Shown here: one piece after another, positions 58,256-64,000 of the stretch | Layout: every line of letters begins with the position of its first letter | How positions within the stretch are numbered: the stretch's first letter is position 1 | NCBI GenBank assembly: GCA_029931535.1 | Contig: JAQPZY010001692.1 | Coordinates: 3,462,001 to 3,526,000 of the forward strand | Direction of reading: 5' to 3' | From: Margaritifera margaritifera | Taxonomy: Eukaryota; Mollusca; Bivalvia; Unionida; Margaritiferidae | Length of the DNA: 64,000 nucleotides | Program-made: the position numbers and the translations under genes | Notes under the pieces: model-generated | Told to the model about the DNA's origin: nothing | The model's database searches: none | The model's input: the letters and a program-made list of their open reading frames with translations, nothing else

Positions 58256-58462
58256 ACCGTTATGGGCGCAATTGTATGGTTTCTCAGTCTAGGTCCCTGC
58301 TTTTTTAGTATAGCAATCATCGCAGACCTGAAATGAGGCCTCTATGTCTGTCCAGTTATGAGCGCAAACATAAAATTGGCCTAGGATGTTTGTCTGCACA
58401 TTCCTAAAGGGAAAAGCTCGGGTCCTCAACTGAGAAACCTTAAAATTGCGCCCAACAACGGC
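58256..58462. mobile_element. ~207-bp fold-back element (MITE-like)
   Basis: The left arm CCGTTATGGGCGCAATTGTA TGGTTTCTCAGTCTAGG pairs with the complement of the right arm, CCGTTGTTGGGCGCAATTTT AAGGTTTCTCAGTTGAGG: about 42 bp with roughly six differences. The centre is unrelated and has no gene. Non-autonomous DNA transposon or other palindromic insert. Confidence 0.78.
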
Positions 58463-58490
58463 ATTTCTACCTAATACCAATTAGAGTTGC

Positions 58491-58571
58491 AGATTTATGA
58501 TGACAGATTTATGTTTTCAGATTTATGATCACAGATTTATGATAGCATATTTATGTTGACAGATTTATGAT

Positions 58572-58605
<34 letters not shown>
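58491..58605. repeat. 18-bp minisatellite followed by (TA)n
   Basis: Six variants of CAGATTTATGATGA(C/T)A plus a 30-bp (TA)n run, ending about 38 bases before the exonuclease ATG. Confidence 0.9.
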
Positions 58606-58607
<2 letters not shown>

Positions 58608-58642
58608 TTAGATAATTCTGACGAGACAATACAGTATAAAGA

Positions 58643-59305
58643 ATGGATCTAAACGCTATCTTGAAAAAGTTTGTGGAATCGCATCAGATGAAGCAGAAGT
58701 CTCCCGAATGGCATTTGATTATGCCAACCACAGTAGCAGGCTCTGAGTTGGCTACAGTTCTTGGCATCTGCCCCTTTGTAACGCCAGAAGAATTAGCCAG
58801 AAGAAAGCTTGGCATGCAGCAAGCATATGTTACGTTGCCTTGTCTTTTGGGAACATTATTTGAGGCAGTTATCAAAGGTTACGTTGCGATCACCACAGGC
58901 GAAAAGATTATTGGCAATGATATCTTCATTAGAACTATAGACGGCTTCAGATACCGTCCGGATGGATATAGTGTAGACGGCAATAAAATTCTGCTTTTAG
59001 AATTCAAGAGCCCTTTTGTCAGAGACGTTAGCAAGTTGCCTGATTACTATCTGCCGCAAGTATTATCAGGTCTAGAAGTGTCAGTTGTAGCTTCATACGG
59101 TCTTCTTGTTGACACAATTTTTCGTAAGTGCTCGCTAGATCAATTTGGATTTTACCCAGAATACGAAAAAAACATTCACAACAGAGACTACGGCAGATAT
59201 GATGAGGATTCAATCGCTGTAGGTATCGTAGGATTTTTTCTTTTTTCTTTTGATCATTATGATGACTTTACTAATCTTGGGGAATCTACTGAAGCAGAGT
59301 TATAA
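58643..59305 (+). CDS. YqaJ/lambda-type viral exonuclease (recombinase)
   Basis: A 220-codon frame, the longest intact one in the window, from ATG 58643. The order of motifs fits the YqaJ/lambda exonuclease branch of PD-(D/E)xK nucleases: GSELATVLGI (33-42), LGTLFEAVIKGY with the conserved Glu at about 74, RYRPDGYS with Asp about 107, LLLEFKSPF with Glu 120 and Lys 122, and YLPQVLSGLE with Gln about 139. The enzyme should digest one strand of duplex DNA 5'-3' for recombination. It resembles exonucleases I recall from Polinton-like and other DNA virus elements of aquatic invertebrates. The 3' side continues in broken frames to about 59571. No intron is evident. All catalytic residues are present, so it is either recent or conserved. 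Confidence 0.75.
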   Translation: MDLNAILKKFVESHQMKQKSPEWHLIMPTTVAGSELATVLGICPFVTPEELARRKLGMQQAYVTLPCLLGTLFEAVIKGYVAITTGEKIIGNDIFIRTIDGFRYRPDGYSVDGNKILLLEFKSPFVRDVSKLPDYYLPQVLSGLEVSVVASYGLLVDTIFRKCSLDQFGFYPEYEKNIHNRDYGRYDEDSIAVGIVGFFLFSFDHYDDFTNLGESTEAEL

Positions 59306-59571
59306 GCTTTCCTAAAGAAAGATCTGCATCGAGAACACGGCTATATCGTAACAGACGCTTAGCAATAGCCAGATAGCATTTCTGACCTGCTAGATATCAT
59401 TACCAGTTGATGTCCTGACAAGAAGCTTGTTGCAGCATTATCCTGGAAAATATTTGAGATTACCTACAACTATATTGCTCGCGAACCAGGTTATGGCAAA
59501 ACGATAAAGAGAGCTATATCAAAGATGCGACAAACTGTACTCGAATTACAGACAATAAATAGTACTATATA
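59306..59571 (+). pseudogene. Degraded continuation of the exonuclease or a small following ORF
   Basis: The frame after TAA at 59303-59305 reads, with stops, SDISDLLD, PDKKLVAALSWKIFEITYNY and KTIKRAISKMRQTVLELQTI, ending at TAA near 59567 just before the next ATG. The helical composition suggests a C-terminal domain or separate small protein. Unassigned. Confidence 0.4.
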
Positions 59572-59851
59572 ATGTTCGAATACGACTCTAGACGAATAAT
59601 GGCTGCATACGAGAGAGCATACCTTGCTAAAGTAAAGTTTCCCATCGGCTGCTTACAAATGTGTCAAGTACGCTCTGAAAAGGATATATCAAGTATCCAA
59701 GGAGCATCTTGAACACTTTGATTTTTACTCTGATATCGCCATAGAGCTAGAAAGGTCTAGACGCACGCTAGGTGAAGAATACAATAAGCTTAACAGTAAA
59801 AAGTCTTTGTACGATTTTGTCAAGACAAGTATAGATGGCACGCGGTTTTAA
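59572..59851 (+). pseudogene. Unassigned helical ORF with one frameshift
   Basis: ATG 59572 starts MFEYDSRRIMAAYERAYLAK. After about 22 codons a one-base shift (near 59635) leads into AAYKCVKYALKRIYQVSKEH and ELERSRRTLGEEYNKLNSKK, ending at TAA 59851. Length about 92 residues, largely alpha-helical with coiled-coil character. It follows the exonuclease on the same strand and ends near the tail-to-tail minus-strand gene at 59950. Function unknown. Confidence 0.45.
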
Positions 59852-59949
59852 TGCCTGCTGCCGTAAAAATCATTCTAGTTGGCTTAATTGTTTGATGCCA
59901 TCAACTTCATTAAGCAAACCTTGGATAAAATGCGCACCGTTGTTAGTAT

Positions 59950-60513
59950 TTATTTTGTAAATCCGCCATTGTCTTCTGCTTTAGTATCGTCTGTACCAAC
60001 GCTTTTATTTCGAAAGCTATGATGCCGATATTTGTTTTGATAAATTGTTTCGTATTTGACCATACACATAGGGCTTAACTCAGCAACAGTATTATCTACG
60101 ATTCTGAATTCTTTGACCAAATCTGCTATATTAAACATAGCGCCATGCAGACAAGCTTTGATCTGATTTAATAGTTTTGTGTACACGATGTAAGCCTATT
60201 TGCACATTTCCATCTTATTTTGATTTTTTGGCTCTATGTTTCTACAACAAGCCTGAGTTGCAATGAAAACGCCAGAAATAATCAGAAGAAAAGGATCTGA
60301 GAATGCGCCAGTACTAGCAACACCAGCCGCAGTGATCGCCAACGGAACAGCAGACGAGAAAAATAATAGGTGCTTGTAATGTTTGTACGACTGCTTGAAG
60401 CAGTAAGCTGGTTTGTGATAGCTGCGATAATATGCATTAAGTTCGTCGTGCGTTTCTTTATCAAGCTGGTTGCTAATGTGAATGAAACCCATGACGTCTT
60501 TAATAGTATACAA
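59950..60513 (-). pseudogene. Small membrane protein of a Polinton-like element
   Basis: The minus frame 60513-60196 begins MYTIKDVMGFIHISNQLDKE, has a helical YRSYHKPAYCFKQSYKHYKH and one or two membrane segments (AVPLAITAAGVASTGAFSDP, FLLIISGVFIATQACC). After a stop and frameshift near 60190 the gene continues at 60186-59950 with LNQIKACLHGAMFNIADLVK and a soluble tail. The total is about 185 residues. The layout (helix, Gly/Ala-rich hairpin, helical tail) recurs at 21727-22144 on the + strand. I recall it as an uncharacterised protein of cnidarian and mollusc Polinton-like elements. A role in membrane association is inferred from composition only. Confidence 0.52.
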
Positions 60514-60526
60514 TACAGTTAGTCAA

Positions 60527-61288
60527 TTATTTCTTCGCCCTCTTTTCGGGAACAAAAGGTTCATCATGAGGAAATTCCTCAGCAAACTTTTGTGATAATT
60601 GTTGAAAATGCCGATTATTGCGCAAGACAAATGCCCGAATACCACGAGCGTATAGTTTTTTAAATATCTTTTCCGAGTTCTTTTTTCTGCTCTTTTGTAA
60701 TCTCACACTTATCAAAGTAGCCACTTGGCATTTTTGGGACAGTAATAGAGTTGAACTTTAATTCTGCATAAATCTTTTTTCGGATATAGTATATCTCTTT
60801 TACAGGAGCCGGATCCCAGTCTGCCCTGAGTAGATACTTATAAATGTTGTGGACTGCTTCAGTTACCTTTTCTTTTTTTCATTATCATCAGCATCAGGTT
60901 GTGGTTTTTCTGCTTCAGACTGCGGCTGCTCAGGTTGTGGTTGCACTAGCTCTGTTTCAGGTTGCAGCTTTTCTGCTTCAGGTTTTTCTGCTTCAGGCTG
61001 CGGCTTTTTAATTTTCTGCTTCAGCTTGTGGTGGGAACTAGAGATCTAGTTTGCTGATAACAGTTGCATAAAACCCTTTTCTTTCAAATCATTGTAAAAT
61101 CTTTGCGTGATCTGTTTTTCATTTAGTCTAAATAGTGCATTATCAAAATCATAAGCCTCTGGAGCACTAACAAAGTTTCCTCGTGGTATTTCTGCTAATG
61201 GTGTTTGCGCTTTAATCATGTATATTCTGCCATTAAACCTGTCTATATTAAAATCAGTAGAGGCTTGCAGTTCATTAGAATCATGCAT
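60527..61288 (-). pseudogene. Two-domain protein with Pro/Gln/Glu-rich linker
   Basis: The minus frame from ATG 61288 encodes MHDSNELQASTDFNIDRFNG ... LNEKQITQRFYNDLKEKGF to a TAG at 61046. The same frame then reads on as a linker of PQPEAEKPEAEKLQPE-type repeats down to about 60885. A one-base shift leads into EKVTEAVHNIYKYLLRADWD and PKMPSGYFDKCEITKEQKKE, and another near 60690 into KIFKKLYARGIRAFVLRNNR, ending at 60527. The combined protein is about 250 residues with an N-terminal and a C-terminal domain joined by the repeat. The Leu/Arg-rich C-terminal domain and its position suggest a virion or DNA-associated protein, but I know no family. Confidence 0.48.
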
Positions 61289-61336
61289 ATGCTTGTAGTG
61301 ATGCTTAACAATAACATAGTAAGCTTCAATTGTTTT

Positions 61337-61633
61337 TTACAAAATAGTCAAAAGCTTAGCATCTAAGCTGTTCTTGGATAGTTTGAAAAGACGTTTTGCA
61401 TTTTTTTCAAGATAATTCTCATGCTGCTTCGTGTCAAATGTGCGGACGAGAATGTGCTCTGATATTTCATCATCGGAATATTCTGCACCAGCAAAGTGTT
61501 CGCTAGGTATATTTTTTATTTTTTCATCAAACGCAGCAAGAACCAGTTTGTCTTCTGGCGATAATTTTCCTATATGTTGAAGAGCAGCGGCAAAAATCCA
61601 GTCGTCATATTCACCATAGTTTTTGTATCTCAT
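61337..61633 (-). CDS. 98-residue helical protein, intact
   Basis: An uninterrupted minus frame with ATG start (MRYKNYGEYDDWIFAAALQH) and acidic/helical composition, ending SKNSLDAKLLTIL. It contains a possible surface-exposed DDEISEHILVRTF segment. It sits between the two Pro/Gln/Glu-linker genes with gaps of 48 and 27 bases, as in a compact viral cassette. The shape recalls no family; the intact frame suggests fewer mutations than its neighbours. Confidence 0.5.
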   Translation of the reverse strand: MRYKNYGEYDDWIFAAALQHIGKLSPEDKLVLAAFDEKIKNIPSEHFAGAEYSDDEISEHILVRTFDTKQHENYLEKNAKRLFKLSKNSLDAKLLTIL

Positions 61634-61660
61634 GATGTGATAATAAGCTTCAGAAATGTT

Positions 61661-61966
61661 TTACGCGGTTTCTGGAATTTCATGGGCGGAACCTTTGGTT
61701 TTTGCCTCTGGATTTTCCTGTGGTTGCTCTGGCGCAGGTTGTGGGATCTCTGATTGAGGTTGTGGTTGCGGCTTTTCTGCTTCAGGTTGTGGCTGCGGAT
61801 CATTAGGAAGATCTTTTATATCAGGTAGCGCCATCACTCCCATAATTGTTTTTACGTCGTCATAATCCAAACCAAACTCTTTGTAAAAATACCGCTTGTC
61901 AATTTTTTCTTGAAGTCTTTCTTAGTTTTTTAAGGTTATTTTGCCAGACTTTAATTGTTCATGCAT
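61661..61966 (-). pseudogene. Small protein with Pro/Gln/Glu-rich tail
   Basis: From ATG at 61966 (MHEQLKSGKITLKN) one in-frame TAA interrupts after 14 codons. The frame then continues RLQEKIDKRYFYKEFGLDYD, MGVMALPDIKDLPND and a low-complexity tail of PQPQPE/EKPQPQPQ repeats, ending KGSAHEIPETA at 61661. The tail matches the linker in 60527-61288, so the two genes share a repeat module. This is the first gene of the minus cassette, divergent from the + strand genes that start near 62000. Confidence 0.48.
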
Positions 61967-61999
61967 GCGTAGTCAGCATCTAGATCTTTTCTTTCTATT

Positions 62000-62520
62000 T
62001 CGTTCAATTTGTTTGGTTTTATTTTTTTGGTTAGAGACACTAATTGTACGTTACCAAAACTCAAACTCATTTATTATGGTTTTAAATAGAACTCCTGTGT
62101 TTTTATCTTCTGGCAGTGAAAAGCTCATGCTCACAAAACGCCATCATGACAAAATGAATAAAACAAAGTGCAGCAGGAAAAGGTATTATACTTGATTTGT
62201 CTGCAGCACAACTTAAAAAGCAAGGCGGAGTCTTACCACTTCTACCACTTTTAGCTGCTGGTATCGCTGGCGCGCTGTTGCCTGGACTTCTTGGCAAGCT
62301 TTTTGGTCGTGGTATGAAAGGTAAAAAAAAAAGATAGCGCAAGGATTGAAATACCCCAGAACACAACGCCGCTAAGCAGTTTTGATATTGAGAAAGCGCT
62401 TATAGACATCCAATCACTACGCGGAGTTTTTTTCCAAAGAGAGGATGCCAAAACAAACTATGAGTGATGAGAGCTGTGTTATAAACATAGAAAATTATGT
62501 TGACGGCTCTGGAAGGCAGT
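62000..62520 (+). pseudogene. pVI/protease-like morphogenesis protein remnant
   Basis: Pieces in order: IMVLNRTPVFLSSGSEKLML (62080), then GIILDLSAAQLKKQGGVLPL and LPLLAAGIAGALLPGLLGKL (62190-62310), a Gly-rich membrane-active helix typical of the adenovirus pVI/pX-like protein of Polintons. A TAG follows a run of K, and the next frame resumes with TTPLSSFDIEKALIDIQSLR GVFFQ (62365-62440), the start of the adenovirus-type protease as fused to such proteins in Polinton-like elements I recall. The catalytic His-Asp-Cys region is not recognisable downstream, so the protease is truncated near 62520. Confidence 0.55.
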
Positions 62521-62660
62521 AAAAATGATTTAGAAGTGACAATTATATTGATCCACACCGAGTAGTACTGAAAGTGAACCAGTAGCGTGCTTTGTGTAAA
62601 TTTCAAGTATAATGACAGCTTCGTGGCGTTTATCGTGCAGAGAGAATACCGACAGTCTTG

Positions 62661-62810
62661 ATGAAACATCATCGCAAATTTTTAAACGGGCGTTCTGTGT
62701 TGAAGTCAATACGTGCCAATTACGCAAAACAAAATGTAGGTTTACTAAGGCAACTATTGGCTGTTGCCTCGTTAATGATGGCTGCAGTACATAACCTATT
62801 GTTATCCTAG
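62661..62810 (+). CDS. Short hydrophobic ORF, unassigned
   Basis: A 49-codon ATG frame, basic at the start (MKHHRKFLNGRSVLKSIRAN) and hydrophobic at the end (LLRQLLAVASLMMAAVHNLL). It could be a small viral protein, or chance. It lies between the protease remnant and the PLA2-integrase frame. Confidence 0.25.
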   Translation: MKHHRKFLNGRSVLKSIRANYAKQNVGLLRQLLAVASLMMAAVHNLLLS

Positions 62811-62845
62811 ATACATCATTTTATGTTTTGCTGACCAATAATGCA

Positions 62846-63560
62846 TGCATGATCTGATGATATTTGTGTTCAAAGCAAAACGATAGTTGGCCATTGCCCT
62901 GTCTGCAAACGCCGTAAAATATTTGGTGGTGCTCTTGACCTTTATGTGCTCATTGGAAAACTTACTGGGCCAAATGGCGGCTGGATTTTGCCAGGACATA
63001 AATTTACTGGCCCATGGAATCCTTTGGATGAACAACTCGACGCGAACGATCAACCGCTTCCTGGTCAACAACCATACAATCAAGTAGACGCCACGGCAAT
63101 GCGGCATGACATTTGCTACAGAGACATTCCAGAAGAAAAACAAAAACGCTGCGACAAAATTATGCTTGATGAGTTAGCTGCGATAAAACCATCAGGAATG
63201 AAAGAGCGTATAGATAAAGCATTTGTCAGAGGCGCCATCGGACTCAAATATAAACTTGGCGTTGGCACCAAACCCGCGGCTAAAAGTCATCACAGCAAAC
63301 GAGCGGATAAAGGTCATCCCACCGAACCAGCAACTAAACAAAAAGCGAGCCAAATTAATGAGGATGATATAATAGCAGAAGACTTACACAAGCCAGCAAG
63401 AAAACGTTTTCCTATGCGCAGAGTTGTTGCTAATGGTGTTGATTACGTCTGGTCTGCTGATCTTGTAGACATGCACGAATATTCCAGATATAATGGCTGC
63501 GTGAAATACTTGTTAAATGTCATTGATGTTTTAGCAAGTAAGCACAGAGGTTGCCACTAA
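62846..63560 (+). CDS. Phospholipase A2 domain fused to Polinton integrase
   Basis: One open frame from about 62846 (start unclear: no ATG in good position) to 63560 carries a C-x2-C pair (GHCPVCKRRKIFGGALD), a calcium-loop-like LPGHKFTGPWNPLD, the catalytic AMRHDICYRDIPEE (His-Asp) and a helical tail to KYKLGVGTKP. This is the fold of parvovirus-VP1-type PLA2, which frees virus from endosomes. A hydrophilic linker follows, then ELHKP-type DLHKPARKRFPMRRVVANGV and DYVWSADLVDMHEYSRYNG with the first integrase Asp, and YLLNVIDV. I remember similar PLA2-integrase frames from cnidarian Polinton-like elements, unchecked. Both enzyme motifs are intact within this frame. Confidence 0.62.
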
Positions 63561-63915
63561 AAAAAAAAAACAACTATCAGAGACGTGTTTGTATCTTTGA
63601 CAACGTCATCAGACAATCGCAAACCAGCAAAACTCTGGGTGGACCATGTGGGCGAATTTTACAATAGTACGTTTGAGAACTCGCTTGAAGAAAATAAAAT
63701 TCATAAGTATTCCAAACAAATTATTTTTTAGACAAAAGTTTAACGTGGGCGACGAAGTCAGGATTTCCAGAATCAAAAAAATGTTTTTAAAAGGTCATAC
63801 AGCAAACTGGATCGAAAAAATGTTTACCGTAAAGAGTATTAAAACAATTCCTGTAACTTACAAGATCGCAGAAATTAATGGCGAACCTGTTTCAGGAGTC
63901 TTCTATGAGCAGTAG
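63561..63915 (+). pseudogene. Integrase C-terminal part, frameshifted and deleted
   Basis: After the stop at 63558-63560 and an A12 run the frame resumes with TIRDVFVSLTTSSDN and KLWVDHVGEFYNSTFENSLE, holding the second catalytic Asp in WVD. Only about 25 residues later it passes directly into FNVGDEVRISRIKKMFLKGH (SH3-like) and IKTIPVTYKIAEINGEPVSG VFYEQ, ending TAG at 63913-63915. About 60-90 residues, including the expected catalytic Glu (VVERF-type motif) and the rest of the RNase H-like fold, are missing. The sequence continues past the stop with VLGIERVIKTRGNKSLGK-type residues, the beginning of a chromodomain, up to the window end. Confidence 0.65.
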
Positions 63916-64000
63916 TTACAAAAAAAAAAAAAGCAGAGCAAAACGTTTTAGGAATAGAGCGTGTCATCAAAACTCGCGGAAACAAGTCGCTTGGGAAATG
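63916..64000 (+). other. Start of a probable chromodomain, truncated by window end
   Basis: After a TAG and an A13 run the frame reads AEQNVLGIERVIKTRGNKSLG, the E-x-I-L-R-R-R pattern that opens the chromodomain of such integrases. The rest lies outside the window. Confidence 0.45.

Noticed and set aside
60849..61049. + strand ORF with SGCGFSASDCG repeats
   Set aside because: Antisense of the Pro/Gln/Glu-rich linker on the minus strand.

Overview
This window is repeat-rich, AT-rich nuclear DNA of an invertebrate animal. A marine mollusc or another lophotrochozoan is my best guess. It rests on the mix of CR1/Jockey-like and other APE-type LINEs, a Penelope-like element, mariner and Tigger/pogo transposons, tRNA-derived SINEs, long (TA)n/(CT)n/(CATA)n arrays and several capsid-bearing Polinton (Maverick) remnants. 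I found no convincing host gene. Almost all recognisable coding sequence belongs to selfish elements, and nearly all of it is broken by stops, frameshifts or deletions. Starts are therefore approximate and most elements are called pseudogenes.

Region by region. (1) 1-5.4 kb is a + strand Polinton morphogenesis block: minor capsid (penton-like) remnant, small basic core protein, major capsid protein, a conserved Cys/His ORF, an adenovirus-type cysteine protease, then two diverged copies of a small charged-ORF unit, each ending in a histone-mRNA-like stem-loop. (2) 5.4-17 kb holds minisatellites, a 123-bp fold-back MITE, a CR1/Jockey-like LINE remnant (9.6-11.8 kb), a mariner with both ends preserved (11.92-13.25 kb) and several SINEs. 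(3) 17-30 kb is mostly AT-rich with no clear genes. It contains a ~420-bp-period diverged repeat (20.1-21.25 kb), a remnant resembling a membrane protein of the region-6 element (21.7-22.1 kb), a compound GA array and a 60-bp x 8 minisatellite. (4) 30.6-34.6 kb is a minus-strand LINE split by a Tigger/pogo element (31.657-33.638 kb). (5) 39-49.6 kb is a second Polinton complex on the + strand: protein-primed DNA polymerase B (exonuclease half), unassigned ORFs, a nested APE-type LINE (43.05-45.5 kb), core protein, conserved ORF, chromodomain integrase, then a second deletion copy that runs into a penton gene cut off by a 29-bp minisatellite (49.63-50.15 kb). A degraded CCHC zinc-knuckle ORF lies divergently beside the polymerase. 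50-58.5 kb holds SINEs, a Penelope-like element on the minus strand and a 207-bp fold-back element.

(6) 58.6-64 kb is the most interesting part: a different Polinton-like lineage. It has a long open YqaJ/lambda-type exonuclease (+), a divergent minus-strand cassette of small proteins (one membrane protein, two with Pro/Gln/Glu-rich linkers), a pVI/protease-like remnant, and one open frame joining a parvovirus-type phospholipase A2 domain to a retroviral-type integrase. The integrase has lost the segment that should carry its third catalytic residue. The element runs off the window.

In an intact Polinton the integrase inserts the element, the protein-primed polymerase copies it, and the capsid proteins and protease build a particle. 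A PLA2 domain and an exonuclease would suit a viral entry and recombination lifestyle. Here these survive only as fossils, apart from the exonuclease frame, the 98-aa minus-strand ORF and the PLA2-integrase frame, which are the best-preserved pieces.
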